Assembly: GCF_963855985.1 (NCBI RefSeq)
Contig: NC_087105.1
Span: 8,372,501 to 8,436,500, forward strand
Direction: 5' to 3'
Source: Ostrinia nubilalis
Lineage: Eukaryota; Arthropoda; Insecta; Lepidoptera; Crambidae
Length of the DNA stretch: 64,000 nucleotides
Shown here: piece after piece, positions 23,622 to 33,925 of the stretch
Position numbering within the stretch: the stretch's first letter is position 1
How the letters are laid out: each line of letters begins with the position of its first letter
Made by a program: the position numbers and the translations under genes
The notes under the pieces: generated by a model
The model's input: the letters and a program-made list of their open reading frames with translations, nothing else
Databases searched by the model: none
What the model was told of the DNA's origin: nothing

Positions 23622-23803
23622 ACTAGCTTTCCGCCCGCGGCTTCGCCCGCGTGGAATTTTGTCTGTCACAGAAAAACTTTATCGCGCGCGTCCCTGTTTC
23701 AAAAACCGGGATAAAAACTATCCTATGTTCTTTCCCGGGACTCAAACTATCTCTATGCCAAATTTCATCAAAATCGGTTGCGAGGTTTAAGCGGGAAAGC
23801 GTA

Positions 23804-23836
<33 letters not shown>

Positions 23837-23908
23837 GTTACTTTCGCATTTATAATATTAGTTGGGATTAGTTGGGATTAGTTGGGATTTATAATATTAG
23901 TTGGGATA
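23622..23908 (+). repeat. 'cccgcggcttcgcccgcg' non-LTR tail repeat, copy 2
   Basis: Same blocks as 10374-10600: gcccgcggcttcgcccgcg, aaaaccgggataaaaac, caaaatcggttgcgagg and a long (gaca)n run, then tttataatattagttggga. The final unit agttgggatt is repeated three times in tandem, consistent with a repeat-ended non-LTR element. Confidence 0.75.
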
Positions 23909-24786
23909 CCATTGCTCCTTACCATCAATGCAATCGAGCAGACAAAGGACATTGATAAAAATCGCCCTAAGATTTTCAAAGACTTAGTATGTACCATAAT
24001 TTTATGTATATTTTATTTATTTACTTGCAAGTGTCCAAACCTATCGGACAAGTTGCAGTTCGAAAAAATATTTTAAAAGTATTTAAACGAAATCAAAGTC
24101 ACCGACATATTGACAGAGCAGAGACAGAGATGCGCTTTTTTAATTCGATTTAAGTAAATAATGGTATGATCGATTAGACTAGAGTCTAATCATTAGACCT
24201 TTAGACGGGCGCAGATCCGCCGCGCCCGCAGCGCTTCAGTGGATTATTGCATTTTATGTATATTTAATCACATTTATTTACCTACATTTACATATTTACT
24301 CTTTTCTTTAAGTGTAGACACTGTTTATGTATAAGTCCACTATTGCATGCCGTGGCAACCTATAATTAAGGCAGCACTTAGATTAAGTTAAATACGTTGT
24401 AAATATTGATTGTCTTCCAGTGTATGTCTTGTTGGTTGTCCTATTAAATAAATAAAATAAATATTTATAGCAACACAATGTTTAAAAATAAATTTTTTCA
24501 AAAACGATCAATTTAATCGATCATGTCTATTCTAAATGGACATCCCTATTTGTTAGTCAAATTGTCATTCACTCGCATCACCTTTTCTCTCTCACTCACT
24601 CTTGCTGTGTTGCTGTCTTGCTTGATCCTTCTTTGTGATTCGTTTGTGTTTTAGCTTTTATTTTCGGAACTTTATTAACTACAAACTTGGCTATTCAAAC
24701 GGACTCTGATTGATTGCAATAACGACATACTCAGCCTGGGATTTACTGTTTTTGTGTGGCTCGGCCAAGGCTCGGCTGGTGGTTCT
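23909..24786. other. Upstream region of the transposase-like gene
   Basis: No gene. A T/C-rich segment at 24580-24660 just ahead of exon 1 could be promoter or leader. I could not find terminal inverted repeats that bracket the gene. Confidence 0.35.
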
Positions 24787-26012
24787 ATGGTGTTAGAAAA
24801 TGAGCAACTTAATTATACACAACAATGGGCAGCACCTCGATCGGTAAGTACCTACATTTTGCTCTGCAATCTTATGAATAAGTACTAGCCTTGCCAAACT
24901 TCTGAATTGCCATTCTCATGGCGGGTTGTCTTGAAATGAATGTTCCGCTATTATCTGTGGTTCAACCCTGGACAGTGTGGACAGCCAGGCCCGATTCGAT
25001 TGTAAGAAACTAGTCGTCGATGGTACAGCGCAATGGAGGCATGAGCGAAACAACAATTATGTTGACAATCCAGCTGGTTTTGGTGTAAATCTAAGGAATT
25101 ATTTACTTTGACACTATCTCCCTGCTCTCAATGAAAGCTTGTTTTGTTTTGTTTTTTGGAACTAAGACTACTAGATTATTATTTTTTGTAACTAAGTTTG
25201 TAACACGTCATAATTAATTATTATAACAACAATGCTTATTTACTAAAGCGTTTAACCCTACCCTCTGACCCAAAATTCTACTAACAGCACATAATATTGA
25301 ATTATCATTTTTTTTATGGTTTGCGGCTCAATTTATTCAACGCACAGGAGTATGTGTGGCATGGCATGCAATGAATCTATTTATTTTTACAGGTTACAGC
25401 TCATGATCTTATATGCACAACATGTTGGACCCAAGCCCAAGATACAACACAAATGCATCTACTTCAAATCTTAGCAGAAACTGTGTGCTTTGCAGTAGAA
25501 CACTAGAGCCTAGAACACGTTCACATCAGCTCATGTCCCTGAGAACTAACACTCAACATCATATTAACATCAGGAACATAATTGTGGAACGACTAACTCC
25601 ATTAGAGGTAATGCACGCTAAAGTCCTTATTTAATAAAATGTTATTGGCTATACAATCAGTCTAATTCTTGTAAAGTTATTGGTTTCTGTAAATTAATAC
25701 TAAAATAAAATAATTTAAGTGCGGGACATTAAAAAACTGATATTTTTTTTAAACTTATTTCTAATTATTATTATTTTTAAACAGGTTACTGCAAATGACT
25801 ACATCTGTGGGGCTTGTCACTCATTATTGCAAAGAGATACCACACCTACTTCACAAGACTCTCCAGATATGCCAACCGGTGCCCCGGTAGGTCACCAACA
25901 AGTTTGTGTTGGATGTGGTTGTTCATTATTGCGAACTTGAAGTCATTGTTTGGATACAGAGAATAATCAAGATATATTAAACATTGTTCGAAATTGGATT
26001 CAACCCAGAGAG
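24787..26012 (+). pseudogene. Exons 1-3 of a decayed transposase-like gene: split CxxC modules
   Basis: Exon 1 (ATG 24787-24843) ends cgatcgGTAAGT. Exon 2 (25393-25607) follows ttttacAG and ends attagagGTAATG. Exon 3 (25785-26012) follows aaacAG and ends cagagagGTAAGA. Exon starts read VTAHDLICTTC and VTANDYICGAC; exon ends carry CVLCSRTLEPRTRSH...LTPLE and CVGCGCSLLRT...IQPRE. So each putative zinc module (CxxC ... His ... D-x-I/L-C-x2-C) is cut by a phase-0 intron at the same place. Exon 2 is 215 bp, implying a 1-bp frameshift, and exon 3 has a stop at 25938-25940. I do not recognise the module by name. Confidence 0.6.
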
Positions 26013-26159
26013 GTAAGAGCCCTGCCAGTTTTATAATACATAAAAATAATTATGCCGGTTTATTATAATAATAAAAAAGGTTTTTTCCGAATCAGCCTTC
26101 CCATCCTTCAACTCCTTCCATTGCTTTCAATCTGCCACTACTCTCATCCATACAGGTTA

Positions 26160-26395
26160 TACAGGGTGGAAACGATAAGTGATCTCACTCGATTATTTCT
26201 AAACTACACAAGATATCGAAAAACTGGTTACTCATCCTGAAAGTGCTTCACGAGCTCTTTCTAACGGTATCAGTAAATAGTTACAGAATTAACTGGATCT
26301 ATCCGAAAATTCAATGTTTTCAGCCTCCATACTAAATGTATGCCAGCCACACAATATTAAAAGTGTTATAGATCACTTATCGTTTCCACCCTGTA
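26160..26395. mobile_element. TACAGGGTGG-type palindromic MITE in an intron
   Basis: acagggtggaaacgataag near 26161 and its exact complement (cttatcgtttccaccctgt) near 26376-26394 form long TIRs with TA flanks. Mariner-like by TIR and target. It sits in the intron between exons 3 and 4 of the transposase-like gene. Confidence 0.75.
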
Positions 26396-26771
26396 TAATA
26401 CAAATAGACTTATATTATTAAAATATTGCAATATTATTACTTACATAATATTAAACATAATTTTTACTATTATAAAGCCAGTTAAAAATTCCCTGAGCCA
26501 AATAAACTCAGTAAAGTTTTATTTATACTTCCTGCATAACAACAGACTACTCTTTTAAACTACCACTATTCTCACTCTCAATCCTCGTTCCTCATTCATC
26601 CCTTTCGTTTCCTCCATAGACCAATCATTCCTCATCATTCAGCGTTCAAATCATAAATTATCTTTCATCACTCATCTTACTATTCCGTTACACACAAAAG
26701 TCGTTAATCCTATATAAATATTGCTCTTCTTATTGTTGAACTGTGAATCTGATGTTTTATTTTATTTTCAG

Positions 26772-27263
26772 ATTCGTCCTTCAGATCTTCTTTGCCATAG
26801 ATACTATCAGAGAGCACGAATTACTACAGTTGGTGCTTATTTAATGAAGCTGAGGACCGGTGATTCAGATGACAGAATAGCTACATTACTTGGCATTTCA
26901 AGGAGTACTCTTACAAAATATGTAATGAAAGCACGCAGTATGATGGAGGAACATTTCGTACCAGCACATTTAGGGTTACAACATATTAGTAGAGAGGAAG
27001 TAGCCCAAAGAAACCTTTATGTTCCAGTCTCTTTTCGGGAAGCCAGGAAACGATTTACCACAAAGAAAGGCTATTGTCATCATGGATGGTACATACATAC
27101 ATTTATGTGCAAAAAAGTAGCAATTATGCATACCAAAAAAAAAACTTATTCCCTATACAAATATCGGAATCTCGTTAAACCATTTATGGTACTTTGTTGT
27201 GATGGCGACATCATTGATGTATTGGGCCCATATTTAATAGAAAATGTAGAACATGACCATTAA
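26772..27263 (+). pseudogene. Exon 4: HTH and DDE_Tnp_4-like transposase core, frameshifted
   Basis: After a ttttattttcAG acceptor the frame reads IRPSDLLCHRYYQRAR (last half-module, second Cys replaced by Tyr), then a helix-turn-helix segment LRTGDSDDRIATLLGISRS, then EEFVPxHLGL-like sequence, and later TYSLYKYRNLVKPF, CCDGDIIDVLGPY. This order is that of PIF/Harbinger-type DDE_Tnp_4 transposases (HTH_Tnp_4 before the DDE core). The first catalytic Asp lies in another frame (MDGTYIH at ~27081-27101), followed by a stop, so at least two frameshifts separate core parts. The protein ends at 27263 before the final catalytic Glu region: non-functional. Confidence 0.7.
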
Positions 27264-27531
27264 TAAATAATAAGTACCTACATACGTATTTTCATTTATA
27301 CCTACATAACTGCCTACTTACCTTTGGGTCGGAATAAAGATATTTTTGGATTTAAATGTAAGTAAAATATATTAACTTCTTTTTAAAAAATGTTTGGCTT
27401 TTCCGTAGGCATTCCTATTTTTCCAATACGCAAAGTTCTATTTGCTGCTATTCATACGGTTTGACAAAGGGGTTCTTTATCGATCTACGATTTAAAGTGT
27501 AATTAAGACGTCTCTCCTACATAATCTATAC
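27264..27531. other. Spacer after transposase-like gene
   Basis: AT-rich, no supported feature. Confidence 0.4.
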
Positions 27532-27880
27532 CTACTTATAATAAATCTGTAGAGAGGTCAATTCTGTACATGAAATATAATTTTCAAAATTACTATCAGG
27601 GGGTGATACTGATGCCAAAAATGCAATCAGTAAAATTTTTGTCTGTCTGTCTGTCCGTCTGTATGTTCCTTATAGAAACAAAAACTACTCGACGGATTTT
27701 AACGAAACTTGGTACAATTATTCTTCATACTCCTGGGCAGGTTATAGTATACTTAGGAATTCTCACGGGAACAGGAATTAGCGGGAAAATCCTTTTGTAT
27801 GAAAAATCTAAACCGCTTAAGTTAGACGCTTTAACGCACGTAGGTACTTTAGTAAACTAATTCCCACGGGAACGGGAATT
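27532..27880 (+). repeat. 'aatctgtagagaggtcaa' repeat, copy 1 (+, truncated)
   Basis: Shares ataaatctgtagagaggtca, a ctatcagggggtgatactga block, a (tgtc)n run and gggcaggttatagtatac with 49568-50095. Truncated at the right relative to that copy. Forms an inverted pair with 27930-28503. Confidence 0.8.
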
Positions 27881-27929
27881 CGCATTATTATACATATAAT
27901 TCTTGACAATAAATAGTTTTATTAGCAAC

Positions 27930-28503
27930 TAGCGGCCGCCCGCGACTTCGTACGCGTGGATCCCGTTTTACCCCCTTCATCTATCTTACGCGGTTTAGAT
28001 TTTTTCGTTCAAATGTTTTTTCCCGTTCACGTGGGAATTTTGCAATATCCTGTTGTAACTAAGCTTTAAGTTTATTAAGATACCTACATGTCAAATTTCA
28101 AGCGTCTAACTAAAGCGGTTTAGATTTTTCATACAAAGGGATTTTCCCACGAATTCCAGTTCCCGTGGGAATTAGTTTACTAAAGTACCTACGTGCGAAA
28201 TTTAAAGCGTCTAACTTAAGCGGTTTAGATTTTTCATACAAAAAGATTTTCCCGCTAATTCCTGTTCCCGTGGGAATTCCTAAGTATACTATAACCTGCC
28301 CAGGAGTATGAAGAATAATTGTACCAAGTTTCGTTAAAATCCGTCGAGTAGTTTTTGTTTCTATAAGGAACATACAGACAGACAGACAGACAAAAATTTT
28401 ACTGATTGCATTTTTGGCATCAGTATCACCCCCTGATAGTTATTTTGAAAATATATTTCATGTACAGAGTTGACCTCTCTACAGATTTATTATAAGTACC
28501 TAT
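27930..28503 (-). repeat. 'aatctgtagagaggtcaa' repeat, copy 2 (-, near full length)
   Basis: From actagcggccgcccgcgac to the complement of the family start at 28503. Contains all blocks of the family in reverse order. With copy 1 it makes ~340-bp inverted arms with an asymmetric spacer. Family superclass unknown; common in Lepidoptera in my recollection. Confidence 0.8.
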
Positions 28504-28606
28504 AGAAGATAGAAAATGGAAATGTACTTCTGTTATGCTAATAACCTCAAAATCTGAAGCATTTTTCCTATTGTAACGAATCTCCCGCTTATCCGTGCTT
28601 TAAGTA

Positions 28607-28775
28607 TCTACACTAATATTATAAAGAGGAAAACTTTGTTTGTTTGGTTGTAATGAATAGACTCAAAAACTATTGGACCGTTTTTATTAAATTCTTTCAC
28701 CATTCGAAAGCTACATTATCCACGAGTAACAGGCTAAATTTTATTTTGGAAAATAATAGGGTTCCGTAAAATATG
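28607..28775. repeat. Left half of a dispersed repeat split by the 28776 element
   Basis: Starts acactaatattataaagagg and continues gtttgtttggttgtaatgaa. It resumes after the inserted element at 29968 with atgtaggccacgcgcgcgaa. The joined unit resembles the common non-LTR tail family in reverse. Confidence 0.6.
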
Positions 28776-29967
28776 TAGGTAGGGTAAGTGCGCTAGTTTT
28801 CGTCCAATTATCGGAGTTGCCAACTTTGTGATGCGAAATGAATATCTTAAAATACCCTTACTCATATGTATCATATGTCATTTTAGTCCTTATATAGTCT
28901 ACTTTACGTTAATATTATATGACAATAAGTAAATACCACGGGTTTTTTTATAAAAAATATTTTATGCAAAAGAGGCGATTTCACTAGTTTTCGTCCAAAA
29001 AAATCAGTTTTCGTCCTAGTGTACGCTAGTTTTCGACCACTGTGTAGAAAAAAGGGTGCAGTTGAATTATTAACTTAAAACCAATTCTATAATACAGTAA
29101 CTATGGATTGTGGTATATCATTTGAAAGGTAATTTTGTTAGCTTTCAAATGATATCAAAAAGATTTAAATAAGTTTCTTACCTAAATTTAGGAAAATATT
29201 TCAATAGGTCGAAGGACAAATGGACGAAAACTAATCTACAGGAATAGCTAATTTTGGTTTTTGTCCACCCCAGTGCTTGCTCATGACGTCATGGACGAAA
29301 ACACAACAACGTTTAAAGCTGTTTTTTGTTTTCGTCCACATCTTTTTAACGGTTTTTATGGGTTTATCACTGTTAAAAAGTGGACTTAAACTAAAATGTT
29401 TAATGTAATAGCAATAAAGATCATATTGGAAGAAAAAACATTGTATTTTGTAGGTCCATTGAAGTAAAATGATTATTAAAAATATTAACTAGGTGACAGG
29501 GTTTCCGTCCACGTGGACGAAAACCAAAATCTTGCAAAATTGTTGTGCTAGTATTAGTCCACTTAATTATCTAAGATTTCTATACAAAAACTTTAATAAA
29601 CCCTTAAAATAGTGTTTATTATGCTAATAATTAGACATACGTGCCAAAAACATTACGTAAAGTAGATAAAACAGTAATTAAACATACCATGAAAGTTCCC
29701 TACCGGTACGTTTTTTTTCTAACTTGACGACGTTTTGAATTCACCTGTGTGCAGCAGCAACTTCCGTACATTTTTTTGGAGTTATTACTTGTCAAATTAC
29801 ATTTTCATGCAGGCAGAACTGTTACTTAGATATTGTAGATTGTAACAAGTCTAAACTTGCACGGAAAGTTAGGTTTGTATTCTAATTTTCCGTATTTGTT
29901 TGTGGCAAGTCGGTCAAATGGACGAAAACAGGAGCTGGACGGAAAACCGGCGCAATTACCCTACCTA
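28776..29967. mobile_element. TIR DNA element with iterated TTTTCGTCCA motif
   Basis: taggtagggtaa at 28776 and ttaccctaccta ending 29967 are perfect 12-bp inverted ends; similarity continues through gcgctagttttcgtcc versus ggacggaaaaccggcgc. The motif appears as TTTTCGTCC(A/T) at 28797, 28988, 29008 and 29329, as TGGACGAAAA at 29221, 29292, 29514 and 29919, plus variants at 29030, 29258, 29502 and 29935. Left copies point mostly one way, right copies mostly the other. It split an older repeat, leaving atg (possibly atgtagg) on both sides. No ORF. Confidence 0.7.
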
Positions 29968-30010
29968 ATGTAGGCCACGCGCGCGAAGCCGCGAGCGAAA
30001 AGCTAGTGGA
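29968..30010. repeat. Right half of the split dispersed repeat
   Basis: gtaggccacgcgcgcgaagc and gcgagcgaaaagctagt, the usual 'gcgaagccgcgggcaaaagctag' end of a common lepidopteran repeat, continuous with 28607-28775. Confidence 0.6.
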
Positions 30011-30597
30011 GTATAAGGTGACAATCGTTAAGTAATTTCACATATAAAAATCATTATTTCATTGCTTGGGGGTCTTGGGGCGAACGATGTATGGACGCAG
30101 AACAATATCCTTTATTTTCAAATTTAAGCAAAAAGCATTCTGTGGTTATAAAATACTATGCTTATTTGCACCTAGTTTATCAATCACCATGTTAATTCCA
30201 TGCTTTCTATCCAGTCGACTGCTCTAACGACAAGGGTGGGCAGTCGTTGAGATGACAGCGCGAAAATCGTCGGCATCCACTAATTATGACCCGTATGTCC
30301 ACTATATTGACAAAGTTCTCCGTCTTCGTACGCGATATTGGAAATTTGGCATCTACCATCGGCTGATCTGACATTAGGCGTAGTCTGGCTTTGATATTCA
30401 ATTTTCAACTGTATTACCTTGACAATCAGTTCAAAATTGATTACTAGAAAATTATTTGACAGACGATTTCTACTCTCGACAAATGCATTTGAATTAGCCC
30501 ACTGTCTCTATCGATCCGATCTGCACAACCACTACAATAGTCTAATTTACATATTATTTATAATCCACGTTTACTAACTTCAGTTTTATACAAGCAC
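30011..30597. other. Non-coding stretch
   Basis: No supported feature. Confidence 0.4.
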
Positions 30598-30787
30598 TAG
30601 CTGACCCGGCGAACTTTGTTCCGCCCTAATGGCAATAAATAAGCAGACTTTTTTTTATTTCGAACGGGATAAAAAGTATCCTATGTCCTTCTCCTGGCTC
30701 TAAACTACCTCCCTGACAATTTTCAGCTAAATCGGTTCAGCCGTTCTTGAGTTATAAGTGGTGTAACTAACACGGCTTTCTTTTATA
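30598..30787 (+). repeat. 'gctgacccggcgaactttgtt' non-LTR tail
   Basis: Begins tagctgacccggcgaacttt, has tatcctatgtccttctcct and taaatcggttcagccgttc, and ends cttttatata; the terminal tatagatta continues at 33594 beyond the inserted palindrome. A common lepidopteran non-LTR 3' tail; clade not certain. Confidence 0.6.
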
Positions 30788-31599
30788 TACAGGGTGGCCA
30801 AAACAGTGAGGTCTAAAAGAAAAATTTAGATTCCTTACATCAAGGTGTACCTAAATCACCCCATGTATGTAATACGATTGTGCTTAGTTTAGGAGATAGA
30901 GTTAATTTTGTGATATTTTAAAATTTTGTGACCTAGTAGGCTTTAAACATTTTTATCTTTTTTTTGGGGTGTCTTTTCTCAGATTTCTTTTTTTCGACAA
31001 ATTTGTTATTAATTGCAGATGTTTGAAAAAAATAATCACCTTCCTATCTTTGATTCAAGATACAAAAGATTTGCTAGAAACATTAAAATTATGCTTTTAT
31101 CAGAACACTATCAAATTTTCAACTTAAAAGTTTAAGTAAAAAAACGAACTTCCATAGGTCCAAAACCATTTTAAAAACTGCGCCGATTCCTGAACATTCA
31201 TAATAATACAAAAAAACATGTACTGAATGGGCCACTATTTCCTGTAATCGGTCCACTAAAGTGGTAAGTCGGAGATTCCGTTCCATGTTTTTGACTTTCT
31301 TAGAGTGAATTAATATTGGGAATCCTCTAAGTTTACATTACGTAGAACAGATTTAGAGCAGTAACTGGATAGAACATGTTTTTATTCTCAACGAGGAAGC
31401 TCTTGCCCTTCATCACACCTGGTGGAAACTGATGATTGGGCTGAAGGTGGAAAGGAACTTCAAATACAGAGGAACTATGGCTCCTACCTCCAAATTCTGA
31501 AACACATTGTTATTTTAAGTAAGTTTTAATGAACATAAACCAAATATCCCTCCTTCTTCTTCTCACTGTAGTAGGTATTTCAAATGTAACAACTGCCTC

Positions 31600-31777
31600 T
31601 GTCTTCAAGTGCTAGGAGGTAAGTTTCAGAGGTCCCGGGTTTGATTCCCAGTCGAGGTGAAATTTTCTGCTCGGTTTGGTTGGCGGTAGGGTTGATCTAA
31701 GTCTGCCTGGCTAGCAACTCTATTTTCCTAAGTCTTTCACTATAACAATAATGTTAATAGCATTACTGTATTCCGGC
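31600..31777 (+). repeat. SINE-like remnant in the palindrome loop
   Basis: agaggtcccgggtttgattc followed by ccagtcgagg resembles the B-box region of the SINE at 44236 (agaggtcccgggttcgattc). Box A is not evident. Probably a degraded SINE or tRNA-like fragment. Confidence 0.45.
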
Positions 31778-32404
31778 ATTTGGAGGTAGGAAGCTATAGT
31801 TCCTCTGTAGTTGAAGTTCCCTTCCACCTTCAGCCCAATCATCAGTTTCCGCCAGGTGTGATGAAGGGCAAGAGCTTCCTCGTTGAGAATAAAAACATGT
31901 TCTGTCCAGTTACTGCTCTAAATCTGTTCTACGTAATGTAAACTTAGAGGATTCCCAATATTAATTCACTCTAAGAAAGTCAAAAACATGTAACGGAATC
32001 TCCGACTTACCATTTTAGTGGACCGATTACAGGAAATAGTGGCCCATTAAGTACATGTTTTTTTGTATTATTATGAATGTTCAGGAATCGGCGCAGTTTT
32101 TAAAATGGTTTTGGACCTATGGAAGTTCTTTTTTTTACTTAAACTTTTAAGTTCAAAATTTTATAGTATTCTGATAAAAGCATAATTTTAATGTTTCTAG
32201 CAAAACTTTTGTATCTTGAATCAAAGATAGGAAGGTGATTATTTTTGTCAAACATCTGCAATTAATAACAAATCTGTCGAAAAAAATAAATCCGAAAAAA
32301 GTCAACCCAAAAAAAAGATAAAAATGTTTAAAGCCTACTAGGTCATAAAACTTTAAAATATCACAAAATTAACTCTATCTCCTAAACTAAGCACAATCGT
32401 ATTA

Positions 32405-33512
32405 TACAGTGTGAGTCACGTTAAAGTGTACATATGAAAATAAATGAAACTAGACCTATTTTTATCGACAAAAAAGAGGTCAAAAAATTTTTGAGATTTT
32501 TTTTTAATTTTTTATAGAATTTTTTTTCTTCCAATTACTTATTGTAAAGAAAACGTAATAACTTTTAAACTAAGCGGTATATCCTGATAAAATAAAAACA
32601 GTCATAATGCTAAATAACAGGCGATACTAAAAAAATAAATAAAATACACAAAAAATGCCAACAAATAATAAAAAATAATACTTATTGAAAAAAAAACTGC
32701 TTTTAAATTCGTGTTTTTTTGTTATTTGATAAATTTCTCCAAAAAATGCCCCTATAACAGGTGGTTTTTATTACTTTGTATTATTCTCTATCGTATTATC
32801 TTTGTAAAACCAAAAATCGCATGTCTCTATCCGTATCACAACATTTGCTATGATCGTTTGAACAAAGGCCTGCCACAACATTATTCTCCGCTACAGGTAG
32901 AGACAATTTTAATTTTAACTAAAATGCTTATTTTACTTCGAAATCTTTTGTTTTTATTTAAAATCTAACTTGTCTTTATCAAAATTACAAATCTAGAGCC
33001 ATTTTCAGTTTCGTTGTTAACGAAGCGTTAAATGGCGCGCCCGGAGAGGCTTAGTTCAAACGATTATTGCAAACGTTGTGATAGGGATAGAGACATGCGG
33101 TTTTGGTTTTATGAAGGGAATACGATAGAGAATAATACAAAGTAATAAAAACCACCGGTTATAGGGGCATTTTTTGGAGAAATTTATCAAATAACCAAAA
33201 AAACACGAATTTAAAAGCAGATTTTTTTCAAAAAGTATCATTTTTTATTATTTCTTGGCCTTTTTTGTGTATTTTTATGTATTTTTTTAGTATTGCCTGT
33301 TATCTAGCATTATTACTGTTTTTATTTTATCAGGATATACCTCTTAGTTTAAAAGTTATTACGTTTTCTTTACAATAAGTAATTGGAAGAAAAAAAATTC
33401 TATAAAAAATTAAAAAAAAATCTCAAAAAATTTTTGACCTCTTTTTTGTCGATAAAAATAGGTCTAGTTTCATATATTTTCATATGTACACTTTAACGTG
33501 ACTCACACTGTA
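32405..33512. mobile_element. Nested palindromic TIR element, TA target
   Basis: Ends tacagtgtgagtcacgttaa and the complement ending cactgta at 33512. Arms 32405-32873 and 33047-33512 are ~465 bp with mismatches; loop ~173 bp. Inserted at TA inside the right arm of 30788-33593. No coding capacity. Confidence 0.8.
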
Positions 33513-33661
33513 TACATGGGGGTGATTTAGGTACACCTTGATGTAAGGAATCTAAATTTTTCTTTTAGACCTCACTGATTTGGCCACCCTGTATATAGAT
33601 TAGGGTTAACAACAATAAAAAAATGCTTAAAAAAGTTTGAGCGCCCTTGCACCGGCTATGA

Positions 33662-33925
33662 GAAATTCGTGCCAACGCTAATCTTCCCGCTTCCGAAGTC
33701 GATAAACTAAAATTTCGTGCCGTAGACCAACAAAGGATTTGTAGGGAAATGGTGGAAACAACCGTGGCCAATATTCCAAATATGGCCGCTGATAAATTAA
33801 GAGCGGTAATTCCAGAGCGATTTTGGCACGTACACGTATTTGTGGAGACGTGGACTGATTTCGGGAATCATGGAGCAGACTTTAGTGGCCAGTGCAATGT
33901 GCAGCTTTGTTATGCGGCGCTCTAG
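33662..33925 (+). pseudogene. Unidentified ORF fragment, 87 codons
   Basis: An open frame without an ATG at its start runs from a TGA at 33659 to a TAG at 33923-33925. It reads like real protein: SEVDKLKFRAVDQQRICREM near the middle and RFWHVHVFVETW further on. I do not recognise the family; the context suggests a retroelement or transposase piece. A 33-bp part of its end (ggagcagactttagtggcca) recurs at about 34048. Confidence 0.4.

Larger units (their letters stand above)
30788..33593. mobile_element. 2.8-kb palindromic TIR element with nested insertion
   Basis: Ends tacagggtggccaaaacag and ctgatttggccaccctgta. Left arm 30788-31494 pairs with right arm 31778-32404 plus 33513-33593, about 700 bp each, with some mismatches. 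TA target inside an older repeat tail. The right arm is interrupted by a second palindrome (32405-33512) and the 283-bp loop has SINE-like sequence. No transposase ORF. Mariner-like by TIR and TA. Transcription through it would give a long dsRNA. Confidence 0.8.

Noticed and set aside
23800..23830. (gaca)n run as a regulatory element
   Set aside because: Ordinary microsatellite tail within a non-LTR 3' end.
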